A stretch of DNA of 64,000 bases from Saprospiraceae bacterium (GTDB lineage: Bacteria > Bacteroidota > Bacteroidia > Chitinophagales > Saprospiraceae), in contig JABDMH010000012.1 in assembly GCA_013001595.1 (NCBI GenBank), positions 1 through 64,000 on the forward strand, read 5' to 3'. Below are positions 26,241 to 35,845 of this stretch, one piece after another. Both the position numbers and the translations under genes were made by a program. A model generated the notes under the pieces. It did no database searches and was not told the origin of the DNA. It saw nothing but the letters and a program-made list of their open reading frames with translations. Numbering within the stretch: position 1 is the first letter of the stretch; each line of letters opens with the position of its first letter.

Positions 26241-27773
26241 TTGAATAACGCAGCAACCATCCAACGTAAGACTTTCCTGGGACACCCTGTCGGATTGTAC
26301 ATCCTGTTTTTAACTGAAATGTGGGAGCGATTCTCCTACTATGGTATGAGGGCTATTCTGGTCCTTTTCCTTGTACAAGCTACTGATACGTGGAATCCTG
26401 GATACGGATGGGATGATGCTCGTGCATATGCCCTCTATGGATGGTACACCATGTTCGTGTATGTTGCCTCCATTCCTGGAGGTATACTGGCGGACAAATT
26501 ACTTGGCCAGAAAAAAACCGTTCTGCTGGGAGGTTTATTGTTGTGTTGCGGCCACGGTGTCTTGGCTGTGGATGCGTTATGGGCGTTTTACACTGGATTG
26601 GCCTTGATCGTATTAGGGGTGGGCGCGTTAAAGCCTAACATTTCTACCATGGTTGGTGGTTTATATCGTAGAGGCGACAGCCGACGTGACATGGGGTTTT
26701 ACATTTTCTATATGGGCATCAATCTCGGAGCCGCTTCTGCTGCTTTGCTTGTTGGGTATGTAGGCCAGAAGATAGGTTGGCACTATGGGTTCGGATTAGC
26801 TGGTATTGGTATGTTGCTTGGCCAAATCATCTATATGTTGGGTCAGAAGCATTTAGTTGGTGTGGGAGAAGTACCATCTTCAATCAATACTGAAGAATCT
26901 GAAGCTCGTAAGAGAGGCCCATCTTTATTTGCACGTATTTTTGAGGAAAAGAATGCCCGTATGGGCTTTCTGATCACTACAGCTCTTGCCTTGGCATTTT
27001 ATCTTTTACAGGGTTCATGGAGCTATGCGTTGCTACTTTTTGTGCTGGCTTTTGCAGTAGGATTTGCCATCGTAGTATATAATGATGGCAATCAGATTGA
27101 AAAGGATAGGATACTGGTGGTATATATTTCCTTTCTCATCATTATCTGCTTTTGGGGTGCATTCGAACAGGCAGGAGGCCTTCTGAATGTCTACGCTAAT
27201 GAAAAGACAAATCTTAACTTACTCGGATTCGAAATACCTGCTAGTTGGTTTCAATCTGTCAATGCCATTTTTATCCTTATGTTCGCCACCCTGGTTGGGT
27301 CTTTTTGGGCTTGGTGGCGAAATCGTGGGGGAGAAGCGTCTTCGATATTTAAAATGGCTATTGGTTTGATTATCATGGGTTGGGGATTCTTCTTTATGTC
27401 CAAAGCCAGCGTGGATGTGCAATATAATGATGCAGGCGAAGTCATCGCTAAATCGAGTATGACATGGCTGATTCTCGCCTATTTATTTCACACCATTGGC
27501 GAACTTTGTGCTTCTCCCGTAGCTCTTAGCTTTATCACTAAATTGGCACCGGAGCGATGGATGGCTTTTATGATGGGCGCATATTTTGCAGCTACAGGCC
27601 TGGGAAATAAGGTGGCTGGCGCACTAGGTGAATGGTCGGTATCATTAGGTGAATTCAAGATTTTCACCGGTATAGCCATCTTCTGTACAATCATAGGTAT
27701 ACTTGTCATACTGGTCCTAAAGCCTTTGAAACGACTGACCCACGGAGCTGAGCGTATAGAAGGTGAAGCATAA
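26241..27773 (+). CDS. POT/PTR-family proton-coupled oligopeptide transporter
   Basis: The 510-residue inner-membrane major-facilitator protein takes up di- and tripeptides with protons. The ExxER motif is in the first helix (EMWERFSYYGMRAILVLFL). The POT signature blocks are IPGGILADKLLGQKKTVLLGG and FYIFYMGINLGAASAALLVG. Around 12 or more helices are visible, with a long loop at about 210-240. The start is a TTG; no in-frame ATG precedes the first helix closely. The gene is monocistronic in appearance, with about 270 bases before it that hold no obvious gene. Confidence 0.93.
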   Translation: MNNAATIQRKTFLGHPVGLYILFLTEMWERFSYYGMRAILVLFLVQATDTWNPGYGWDDARAYALYGWYTMFVYVASIPGGILADKLLGQKKTVLLGGLLLCCGHGVLAVDALWAFYTGLALIVLGVGALKPNISTMVGGLYRRGDSRRDMGFYIFYMGINLGAASAALLVGYVGQKIGWHYGFGLAGIGMLLGQIIYMLGQKHLVGVGEVPSSINTEESEARKRGPSLFARIFEEKNARMGFLITTALALAFYLLQGSWSYALLLFVLAFAVGFAIVVYNDGNQIEKDRILVVYISFLIIICFWGAFEQAGGLLNVYANEKTNLNLLGFEIPASWFQSVNAIFILMFATLVGSFWAWWRNRGGEASSIFKMAIGLIIMGWGFFFMSKASVDVQYNDAGEVIAKSSMTWLILAYLFHTIGELCASPVALSFITKLAPERWMAFMMGAYFAATGLGNKVAGALGEWSVSLGEFKIFTGIAIFCTIIGILVILVLKPLKRLTHGAERIEGEA

Positions 27774-27935
27774 CAGGTTGATGTTCAAGATGAAACTTGT
27801 CACAGAGAAAGGATGATAGAAATTGAATTTCAGGGTATGTTACCCTATAGATCGCTTACGTGCTTGATCCATGCATTGGTATCATCAACAAGTTGCATAA
27901 AGATGATTTGACAAGAGAATCACATCAAATTGGAG

Positions 27936-28562
27936 TTAGCCCGCATCTGGGACCGACTCAACATTATTACTAATTGGTTCCGTAGCTGTCCGCTCAACAG
28001 TAAGTGACCAGCCTGCACTTTCTACCATAAATCGAATGGTCTCAATTAGTTCTCTGCCCCTTTTTTCTGCTTGTAGTAATAAGTCACTTTGTTCTGCAGC
28101 GTTCTCAATGTACTCCTTTGCTTGTGTGTTTAGCTTTGTCAAGTCCTTATTGCTAAAGGTATTAAATGTGCCTTCCCTTAAGTCATAGTAATCTACCTCA
28201 TGATCAATGCTTAATATTTCGGGAGATGGTAGCCTTCTGAGAATAATGGTCTTGTCGTGTGGTTTTGCTTCTAAATCGATATGCCCTAAGTCATAACCTG
28301 CAGAGACTTTTGCCTTCACTCGGATCAATGCTTTCTTACGAAAGATGGTCCAATCGTACCCATAATAGTCTTTATAGTCGTAGACTTCGGAAAAATATCC
28401 ATCGACCGTGACCAACTTGGTAACATGTTCAATGCGATTAAGTAGTGTGGTAGCCTCTTCTATGGTCTGTCGCTCTTGCCAGGGCATCAGTGAGCTATCG
28501 GCAAGCCAAAGCCCGCCTGCAAAGGCTGCGATCACTAATACAATTATGAGAAGTCGTTTCAT
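27936..28562 (-). CDS. DUF4230 family membrane-anchored protein
   Basis: The 208-residue product has an N-terminal membrane anchor (MKRLLIIVLVIAAFAGGLWL). The extracytoplasmic domain typical of DUF4230 follows: VTKLVTVDGYFSEVYDYKDY, then KKALIRVKAKVSAGYDLGHI and EILSIDHEVDYYDLREG. The function of the family is unknown. The start codon overlaps the stop of the upstream DUF3108 gene (ATGA, 28559-28562), so the two are almost certainly co-translated. Confidence 0.85.
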   Translation of the reverse strand: MKRLLIIVLVIAAFAGGLWLADSSLMPWQERQTIEEATTLLNRIEHVTKLVTVDGYFSEVYDYKDYYGYDWTIFRKKALIRVKAKVSAGYDLGHIDLEAKPHDKTIILRRLPSPEILSIDHEVDYYDLREGTFNTFSNKDLTKLNTQAKEYIENAAEQSDLLLQAEKRGRELIETIRFMVESAGWSLTVERTATEPISNNVESVPDAG

Positions 28563-29413
28563 GGAAGTTCAAAAAGTGGATCGTATTTCAGGCCCTTATA
28601 GGATTTCAAAACTACCTTTACAGAGCCCACCGAAATGGGAGATTCAATCATAAGTGGAATCCGATTTTCATCGTTAGAAACCCAGACATTCATGCCATCA
28701 TTGTCCTTGAAGATATTACCTACAACTACCTTGGGCTTAAAAAGCATAGTATTGCATTTTCCGATACCTCGTACACGCTTTTCTTCCTCTATACCGGCGT
28801 AGATAACATCAATGTCGTAAATCTTGCGATCCAAATACACACTCAGTGGGAGACTACTTCCTTTTGGCATCGATTGAAAATCAATATTTCTCATCATATA
28901 GATGCTTGACAAAATATCGTGTGTGCACTTTTCCAGAGGAATTGATTCTTCACTCAAAGCATCCTTGGTTTTTCCCTTCTTAGATACCGCTAGTGAAGCA
29001 TCATGATTATAAGCAACATCGTCATATAGTCGGTAATTTCCCTCTTCAACTTTGCGGATTGTTCGTTCCGGCAAGAGAGTTTCTTTCTCGACAAAACTGT
29101 CATAGGTGTCCCTTACTTTAAATACCCAGTCATATGATTTAAATGTGCGACCCATCGCAGAAATGTGATAATGGTCTCCATCATCTTTTACTTGAAAAAC
29201 CACTTCACCGGCAGCTATCCAAATGAAATTCCAATTGTAATAGATTTTGTATACAATCTTCTCTCCATCTTGAAAGACACCATTTGAATTTTCGCAAGGA
29301 TCAACATCCAGTACGCCCATATCGGGAGTGACCTCGCCAACTTGAAAGCTAGTAAGTACCAGAACTGCGGGAAGCAACATGTACATAGACCAATTCATCT
29401 TGCTACTTAACAT
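28559..29413 (-). CDS. DUF3108 family exported protein
   Basis: The 284-residue product has a signal peptide (MNWSMYMLLPAVLVLTSF; ATG at 29413 or 29398). The beta-rich DUF3108 domain follows: GEKIVYKIYYNWNFIWIAAG, VRDTYDSFVEKETLLPER and, at the end, WVSNDENRIPLMIESPISVG. DUF3108 proteins have a lipocalin- or LolB-like envelope fold and are predicted periplasmic, with no established activity. It is the first gene of a two-gene unit with DUF4230, with a 4-base overlap. Confidence 0.88.
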   Translation of the reverse strand: MLSSKMNWSMYMLLPAVLVLTSFQVGEVTPDMGVLDVDPCENSNGVFQDGEKIVYKIYYNWNFIWIAAGEVVFQVKDDGDHYHISAMGRTFKSYDWVFKVRDTYDSFVEKETLLPERTIRKVEEGNYRLYDDVAYNHDASLAVSKKGKTKDALSEESIPLEKCTHDILSSIYMMRNIDFQSMPKGSSLPLSVYLDRKIYDIDVIYAGIEEEKRVRGIGKCNTMLFKPKVVVGNIFKDNDGMNVWVSNDENRIPLMIESPISVGSVKVVLKSYKGLKYDPLFELP

Positions 29414-29848
29414 CCTATCATTTTAACGAATATCATGCCGACTAACGTTGTGTGCATTTACATTATTTCACAATATTTTCAACTGTATCCGACAAAGTCG
29501 AGTTCCGACAAGCCTCGTTTTAGGAAATTATTATGTTCGTAAATAGGAATAACTACTATGAGAGCCTCCCTAAATTATTCTATTTCAGATAGATAACGAT
29601 AATGATACAACACTGTGGGTAAGCTATCTATGATAGATTTCATAAGTTCTAGCTAACCTCTGGACTAAAGATAGTTGACACAATTCTTATTCAACAAGCC
29701 GAACTTTAAGTCCTGAATGTGGATTTTATAACCTCATTCAGTCCTTCTTGCTTGACCTCAGTAGCAAATGAACGTGTACTTAAGGAGCACAATCAGGCTT
29801 CTATAAATGATGATTCATTTTAATATCTTCACCGTTTATATCATATCA
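29414..29848. other. 435-bp intergenic region upstream of ruvC
   Basis: This AT-rich spacer lies between the divergent DUF3108 and ruvC genes. The in-frame ATG at 29807 would add 14 unsupported residues to RuvC. No RNA gene, repeat or convincing promoter was recognised. Confidence 0.5.
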
Positions 29849-30391
29849 ATGAGAATACTTGGCATAGACCCGGGCACGAATAATCTCGGATACGCAGTGA
29901 TCGAAGTGAAGAATAAAAAACTGCACTTGTTGGTTCATGGAGTTTTCAAACTGCAGAAGCTGCCTTCTCATCAGGAAAAATTGCATCAAATATTTCTTAA
30001 GGTACAGCGCATCATTGATGGTTATAAACCTCAGGAAATGGCCATAGAAGCTCCTTTTTATGGCAAAAATGTACAGTCTATGCTTAAGCTGGGTCGGGCA
30101 CAAGGGGTGGCCATAGCCGCAGCGCTCGATCGAAAGTTGGCTGTTCAAGAGTATTCGCCAAAAAAAATTAAGGTTGCCGTTACTGGTAATGGCAATGCTT
30201 CAAAGGAACAGGTTGCCGCATTGGTTGACCAGCTCATTGTAAATGACATAGATGTTTCATTGCTCGATGCCACAGACGCTCTGGCTGCTGCCATCTGTCA
30301 TCATTTTCAAAATAAAAGTCTACTGGGTGCTGGAAAAAACTATAAAGATTGGAGCTCATTCATTAAAGATAATGGGGACCGTATCAACTAG
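29849..30391 (+). CDS. ruvC: Holliday junction resolvase RuvC
   Basis: RuvC cuts four-way junctions symmetrically after RuvAB branch migration. The start at 29849 gives MRILGIDPGT, the canonical N terminus. The 180-residue product carries all four catalytic acidic residues: D7, E67 (AIEAPF), D140 and D143 (LDATDALAAAICHH). Length is normal. No ruvA or ruvB is nearby, and it lies just before the FecI sigma gene without an obvious functional link. Confidence 0.97.
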   Translation: MRILGIDPGTNNLGYAVIEVKNKKLHLLVHGVFKLQKLPSHQEKLHQIFLKVQRIIDGYKPQEMAIEAPFYGKNVQSMLKLGRAQGVAIAAALDRKLAVQEYSPKKIKVAVTGNGNASKEQVAALVDQLIVNDIDVSLLDATDALAAAICHHFQNKSLLGAGKNYKDWSSFIKDNGDRIN

Positions 30392-30463
30392 TAGCCGAGT
30401 TTGGTGCTCGTTTAGCAGATTGCCGATAGTCAGATTGGAGCAAGTGTGTAAAATCTCGTACGC

Positions 30464-30997
30464 ATGTTAGATGAAGTGCAGTACGAGCAGTTGTTCAAGG
30501 CAAACTACCAGTATTTGGTCAATTTTGCTCGTCAATATGTTGGAGATGAGAACAGCTGTGAAGATATAGTGCAAAAAGTATTCATCCGACTATGGGAGAA
30601 AAGGGCGGATATTGAAACAGATCAGGGCATCAAGTCCTATTTATTTACGGCCGTAAGGAATCGATCCCTTAATCACTTGAGGGACACCAAGAAGTACCGC
30701 AGTGAGCTCCTGGACATCAATTGTGCTGAAGCAGATATTGCTTCTGAGACAGACCACTTTGCCATTGAGGAGTTGGAGAAGAAAATTGCAGAGGCATTGG
30801 CATCCCTTCCCGAAAAATGTAGATTGGTATTTGAAATGAGTCGCTACCAAGAAATGAAGTATCGCGAGATTGCCGAGGAGCTGAGTATATCAACTAAGAC
30901 TGTGGAGGCCCATATGTCAAAGGCACTCAAGGGACTGAAGAAGCATCTGGAAGGTTACTTGGGTCTGATTCAATTGATCTTTGCGCTGTTGAAGTAG
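30464..30997 (+). CDS. FecI-type ECF sigma factor (Bacteroides expansion family)
   Basis: The 177-residue sigma factor has region 2 (FARQYVGDENSCEDIVQKVF) and region 4 (LPEKCRLVFEMSRYQEMKYR, then EIAEELSISTKTVEAHMSKA). It is followed 79 bases later by a FecR anti-sigma gene and then by a TonB receptor with an STN signalling domain. That is the complete outer-membrane-to-cytoplasm relay: ligand in the receptor, FecR, sigma release, and transcription of the uptake genes. Confidence 0.94.
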   Translation: MLDEVQYEQLFKANYQYLVNFARQYVGDENSCEDIVQKVFIRLWEKRADIETDQGIKSYLFTAVRNRSLNHLRDTKKYRSELLDINCAEADIASETDHFAIEELEKKIAEALASLPEKCRLVFEMSRYQEMKYREIAEELSISTKTVEAHMSKALKGLKKHLEGYLGLIQLIFALLK

Positions 30998-31076
30998 CAT
31001 TAAATATGTGGAAAGCTAAGGGTAAAAGTCATTTCAAGGGTATATTAAATAGATAAGTGCATAAGTCTGCAGCATT

Positions 31077-32075
31077 ATGTCCGGTATGAATGAGATTTCC
31101 AGTGAATACACAGAGCTTGCGATCAAGTATCTCAGCGGAGATGCCACTGATGCTGAGACTGAGGCATTGGAGGCTTGGGTGAATGCAGATCCGAACAATC
31201 GTGCTCACTTCATACAACTTAAAAATGCTTGGATCTGGTCGGGCTTAAAACAGAAGCCTTCAGATATAGATGCATCCGCTGCTTGGAAGAATATTCAAAA
31301 AATCGCTGGTATCCTAGCGGCTCCATCGACTGCAAAAGTGCGGCCACTTGCTACCCGATGGATTAGTCTAGCAGCTGCCGTAGCTTGTTTGCTAGCACTC
31401 AGCATTTGGTTATTTTTAGGTGGTGGTACTGGACCAATCGAAGTTGTGGCCGAAAATTCACCAGTAGAGCAGGTGTTGCCCGATGGATCAACGGTCACAT
31501 TGAATCAAAGTGCCGAGCTAAGATATGCATTGGATGAAGCTTCAAGAAGGAGAAAAGCCATCTTAAAAGGTGATGCCTTTTTTGAGATTTTGCGAGATAC
31601 AGTTCACCCTTTTGTTATCCAAGCCGCGGATGTTGAAGTAGCCGTGCTGGGAACATCATTTTACATCGATGCCAGAGCGGATCAAGATAACATTTCGGTA
31701 ATCGTTGAATCCGGCCAGGTATCGGTTAAAAACGGAAATCAACAGGTGCTATTAAGTACTGGTGAGATGAGCATTTATCGTAAATCATCCAATCAGCTGA
31801 TAAAGTTGGAGAACACCGATCAGAATTATAAAGGATGGATAACCAAGACCATACAGTTTGAAAAGACACCTCTGGCTGAGGTGGTTAAGGCATTGGAACG
31901 CAACCATCACGCGAATATAGTAATCGGTGATTCGGCATTAAGAAATTGTGAATTGACCGCCACTTTTAGGGATAAATCGCTTGAAGCTACCATTAGAATT
32001 GTTGAAAGTACCTTGGGGATTGTTGCCGAATATGGGGAAGGTCAGATCGTCCTTCGTGGTGAAGGATGTGAGTAG
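31077..32075 (+). CDS. FecR-type transmembrane anti-sigma factor
   Basis: The 332-residue regulator has a cytoplasmic sigma-binding domain at residues about 1-85 (AIKYLSGDATDAETEALEAW), one membrane helix at about 93-112 (WISLAAAVACLLALSIWLF), a periplasmic FecR domain (VEQVLPDGSTVTLNQSAELR, then LKGDAFFEI) and a C-terminal DUF4974-like domain (FEKTPLAEVVKALERNHHAN). It would contact the STN domain of the receptor encoded next. Confidence 0.94.
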   Translation: MSGMNEISSEYTELAIKYLSGDATDAETEALEAWVNADPNNRAHFIQLKNAWIWSGLKQKPSDIDASAAWKNIQKIAGILAAPSTAKVRPLATRWISLAAAVACLLALSIWLFLGGGTGPIEVVAENSPVEQVLPDGSTVTLNQSAELRYALDEASRRRKAILKGDAFFEILRDTVHPFVIQAADVEVAVLGTSFYIDARADQDNISVIVESGQVSVKNGNQQVLLSTGEMSIYRKSSNQLIKLENTDQNYKGWITKTIQFEKTPLAEVVKALERNHHANIVIGDSALRNCELTATFRDKSLEATIRIVESTLGIVAEYGEGQIVLRGEGCE

Positions 32076-32351
32076 TTGATCCTGTGGAACAGTTATTGGT
32101 TACTTAAACCCGAACTATGCTTTAGAACTTCGTAGTGCGGGCAACTATTTCAGCCCGTAAAAGATTTTCTAGTGCATAGTCCAGGTTAGACCCTGATTAC
32201 ATACTAGAGATTTGTTACATGCGTCAAGTAGGTACAGGTATGGAGACCTATGCAGCCTATTTGTCAGCTGGTGGTGGGCACAGGACAAGTGCTCAATTAC
32301 TAGGGGCTAGCACAGTTTTATTGGTCAAAAAAAGACTTCATCTCATTCAAT

Positions 32352-34982
32352 ATGTCGATTGGGCAAATTCACAGGTTTGAAAAGCTACAAATCGCCTCAT
32401 TGATTTTGGTTTTTCTACTTACCCATATATCTGTTTCTGGGCAGCAGCTTGGAGGCCTCGAATCGCTAATATTTCTACCTGAGGGAGAACTAACCGTGGG
32501 TGAAATTCTAAGTAGCATTAGCGATCAGTCGGGAATAGATTTTTCATTCAATGCCAAGACCATCGATGAGGAACGGCGGGTTAGTTTTGGTTCAGCTGGT
32601 TTAACGGCTCAGGAAGCGGTTGCCTCCCTATGTAAAATCCTAGATGTAGATTTTAAAATCCAGGATGGTCAGTTTATACTGTTCAAAGAGAAGACGGCAG
32701 CAGAAGTTTTTCAGACCATCAGTGGTTTTATCAGAGATAGTCTTACTGGTGAAACCCTCATTGGAGCTACAGTCAGCATCCTGGGCACATCTAAAGGTAC
32801 GGTGACCAATGGATTTGGCTACTACTCTCTGCGTGTTCTGACCGGTAAACAACGACTTCAATATGCGTATATCGGTTATCAGTCGGAGATCTGGGAGACT
32901 TCATTAACGAAAGATACACGCAAATCTGTTCAATTGTCTCCAACACCACTTGAATTGCCCAATGTCATCGTATCCATTCCAGTTGATCAGGAGATGGAGC
33001 GTCATGATCTTGATCGGTTTGATTTTAGTACCAAGGCACTAAACAATATGCCCGAATTTGGTGGTGAGGCAGGCCTGGTAAAGGGATTGCAGTCATTGCC
33101 AGGGATTAAGATGCATAGCGATGGATCTGCATTTTTCTATACCAGAGGTGGTGAAAAAGATCAAAACTTGATCATCATTGATGATGCGCCGATTTTCAAT
33201 CCTGCTCATTTATTTGGTTTTTATTCCGTAGTCATACCTGACTTTGCTAAGGACATAAAAGTCTATAAGTCCGATGTTCCTGCAAATTTGGGAGATCGAC
33301 TTTCGTCCATCATTAGCATCCGAACTAGAGATGGCAACCTAAATAAGTGGCATCTAAGTGGAGCAGTTAATCCCTTAATCAATCGTTTGTCACTGGAGGT
33401 GCCCGTTTCGCGAGGTAAGAGCTCATTGTTCACATCTGTAAGAAGATCTAACTTCGATTGGCTTGGTCAGGATGAAAACGATGATCCTTTGTTAGCTTTT
33501 GGAGATTTTAATTTTAAGTGGAACCAGCGCATCAATAAAAACAATCGCCTTTTTTTCACCTTGATCACTGCTGTAGATGCACTCAATACCCAAGATGGAA
33601 CCCTTAGTGGCATCAATTGGGGCAATGCGGCAACTACCCTACGCTGGAACCATCTCTTTGGTCCAAGATTGTTTTCCAATACGACCATCTATGCAGGTGT
33701 GTATAATTATCGTCTTGGATTTATGGACAATGCTTGGGAATCCGGGATTGGTACCGCAAGTATCAAGTCAGATTTTACCCATTATATAAGCCCAAGTTTT
33801 GAAAGCAGGTTCGGCGTAGAATTTGCGGGCTATGGATTCAATCCTGGCAGTATATCTACGGGCAGTCTGTTGTCGATCCTGCCAGAGATTAATGAATTGG
33901 CAGCAAGGAAGCGCATATTCTACTACCAAGCCAATTTTAAAGCCACAAGGCGCTTGCATCTTAAGATGGGTTTTCGCATGTCTACGTGGGAGAATAGCGG
34001 TCCAGTCCAGTACTACACTTATGATGAATCATCTAACGTTGCGGACACCATTGGTGAGCCCGAGGGCCCATACCACCGTTATCGCAATGTAGATCCGAGG
34101 ATCAGTATCCAGTATCGCCTGGATAGTAGTGCCCATCTCAAATTTTCCTATGGCAGCTATCATCAGTATCTACAGTTGATAAGCAATTCTGTATCGCCCT
34201 TTACATCCCTTGAAGTATGGCTACCTAGCAATCCAAACATTAAGCCGCAGGCGGCTCATCAATGGACATTGGGATATCAGAAATATTTCAATCGAACCAA
34301 ATGGTCATTTGGGTTGACGTCCTACTATAAGAAATTGTATAATCAGATTGACTATGTGCCTCATGCACATACTTTGCTCAATCCCCATCTAGTGGCCGAA
34401 TTAAGATTTGGAACCATGGATGCCTATGGGATGGAGGTACTGGTGAGGAAGGAAGTCGGCAAACTTAATGGATGGATGAGTTATACCTGGTCGAAGGCAT
34501 TGCGCAATACACCTTCGATCAATGGGGGTCGTACATATCCAGCATTTCAGGATAGGCCCCATGATTTTTCACTTATGTTGAATTATCAAGTTAGTAGACG
34601 TATGCTCCTATCTACTTATTTCACTGCCTATACGGGATCAGCCTTTTCATCCCCAACCAGTTTTTACACTTTTCAGGGCAAAACAGTACCCATTTATGAC
34701 GAAAAGAACAATGATCGACTGCCATCATATAGGCGCATGGATCTGGCACTGAAATTTAGACTGAATCGAAATCTCCAACAGCGCTTTCAACACAGCCTCA
34801 CCTTCTCTGTATATAATGTGCTGGCCCACAAGAATATAGTTGCTGTCAATTTCAATAAGATCTTGGATAAAGAAGATGTACCGGTGGTGCAAGCGAATTT
34901 CTTACGTGAACGCGATTTGGTTTCCACACAAACCGATCTAGTTCGATTCCTACCTTCGTTGACCTATAAGTTTGAACTGTAA
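32352..34982 (+). CDS. TonB-dependent receptor with N-terminal STN signalling domain
   Basis: The 876-residue outer-membrane transporter has a signal peptide (to about residue 31), an STN domain (about 40-118, LTVGEILSSISDQSGIDFSF), a carboxypeptidase-regulatory-like domain (about 122-205, ISGFIRDSLTGETLIGATVS), a plug (about 230-330) and a beta-barrel ending in F-E-L. STN receptors signal to FecR/FecI pairs, here encoded just upstream. The 276 bases between fecR and this gene contain a modest hairpin (TGCGGGC with GCCCGTA near 32136-32159). The barrel overlaps the next start by one base (TAATG). The ligand is unknown. Confidence 0.94.
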   Translation: MSIGQIHRFEKLQIASLILVFLLTHISVSGQQLGGLESLIFLPEGELTVGEILSSISDQSGIDFSFNAKTIDEERRVSFGSAGLTAQEAVASLCKILDVDFKIQDGQFILFKEKTAAEVFQTISGFIRDSLTGETLIGATVSILGTSKGTVTNGFGYYSLRVLTGKQRLQYAYIGYQSEIWETSLTKDTRKSVQLSPTPLELPNVIVSIPVDQEMERHDLDRFDFSTKALNNMPEFGGEAGLVKGLQSLPGIKMHSDGSAFFYTRGGEKDQNLIIIDDAPIFNPAHLFGFYSVVIPDFAKDIKVYKSDVPANLGDRLSSIISIRTRDGNLNKWHLSGAVNPLINRLSLEVPVSRGKSSLFTSVRRSNFDWLGQDENDDPLLAFGDFNFKWNQRINKNNRLFFTLITAVDALNTQDGTLSGINWGNAATTLRWNHLFGPRLFSNTTIYAGVYNYRLGFMDNAWESGIGTASIKSDFTHYISPSFESRFGVEFAGYGFNPGSISTGSLLSILPEINELAARKRIFYYQANFKATRRLHLKMGFRMSTWENSGPVQYYTYDESSNVADTIGEPEGPYHRYRNVDPRISIQYRLDSSAHLKFSYGSYHQYLQLISNSVSPFTSLEVWLPSNPNIKPQAAHQWTLGYQKYFNRTKWSFGLTSYYKKLYNQIDYVPHAHTLLNPHLVAELRFGTMDAYGMEVLVRKEVGKLNGWMSYTWSKALRNTPSINGGRTYPAFQDRPHDFSLMLNYQVSRRMLLSTYFTAYTGSAFSSPTSFYTFQGKTVPIYDEKNNDRLPSYRRMDLALKFRLNRNLQQRFQHSLTFSVYNVLAHKNIVAVNFNKILDKEDVPVVQANFLRERDLVSTQTDLVRFLPSLTYKFEL

Positions 34983-35788
34983 TGTCGAGATACCTCAACT
35001 ACATCATAATTTGTAGCCTTGGCCTCTGCTTTAGCTGTGAGGAACCGGTGGATTGGCCCTTGAGTGCTGGCCCTGAAGGCAGGTTGGTCGTAGAAGCAAT
35101 CCTAACAAATCAGCATACTTTTCAGAAGTTTAGACTCACACAAAATCGGAGGGCTGCAAATGGTGAAGAGCTTGGTGTGGCAGATGCACAGGTCGCCATA
35201 TCTAGTCCTCAGATATCGCTAGTTTTTGATGCCGACCAGCAAGATCCTGGAAGTTATGTCAGCAAGAGACCATTCGCAGCTCAAAAGGATGTACTTTATA
35301 CGTTGGAAATCATATGGCGCGACGAAGCATATGAGGCTTCGAGTCAGTTGTCATTTGTGGCACCATTGGAGCAGATTATCATTGACCGTGAGAACGAGGA
35401 TAGTCTTTTCATTGGTGAAGTAGCGCCTCTTTATCATCCCTTACAGCAGGCCATGCATGAAGTTCAAGTGGACTGGACACACATTTCGATGACTGCTCCA
35501 AATAGGGCAGGTCTATTTTTCTATACCTTCAGCACCATTGACGGCAGTGAGCTCCTTCGCCCCATGGTCGAGGATATATATTTCCCAAAGGGCACCAAGG
35601 TTATGAGGACTAAATATGGTCTCAACGATGATTTTGCTGCCTACTTGCGAAGCTTTGCACTAGAAACGATTTGGCAGGGAGGTTTCTTTGATGAAGCTTC
35701 CAGCAGTTTGCCTACTAACATTAGTAATGGAGGTTTAGGATTCTTCAGTGTTTGTGCAACCCTGCAGGATAGTTTGGTTGCTTTTTAA
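34982..35788 (+). CDS. DUF4249 family lipoprotein
   Basis: The 268-residue product has a lipobox, LGLCFSC, with the lipidated Cys at residue 19. The DUF4249 pattern follows: GRLVVEAILTNQHTFQKFRL, then a YTLEI strand. DUF4249 genes follow CarboxypepD_reg-TonB receptors in Bacteroidota and are probably surface lipoproteins cooperating with the barrel, by analogy with SusD; the precise role is not known. The start overlaps the receptor stop by one base, so translation is coupled. Confidence 0.9.
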   Translation: MSRYLNYIIICSLGLCFSCEEPVDWPLSAGPEGRLVVEAILTNQHTFQKFRLTQNRRAANGEELGVADAQVAISSPQISLVFDADQQDPGSYVSKRPFAAQKDVLYTLEIIWRDEAYEASSQLSFVAPLEQIIIDRENEDSLFIGEVAPLYHPLQQAMHEVQVDWTHISMTAPNRAGLFFYTFSTIDGSELLRPMVEDIYFPKGTKVMRTKYGLNDDFAAYLRSFALETIWQGGFFDEASSSLPTNISNGGLGFFSVCATLQDSLVAF

Positions 35789-35845
35789 CATTTATGAAGG
35801 GCCTTTAGACACCTGGTGAGAAGTCATAATCCAGTTTTATAACAA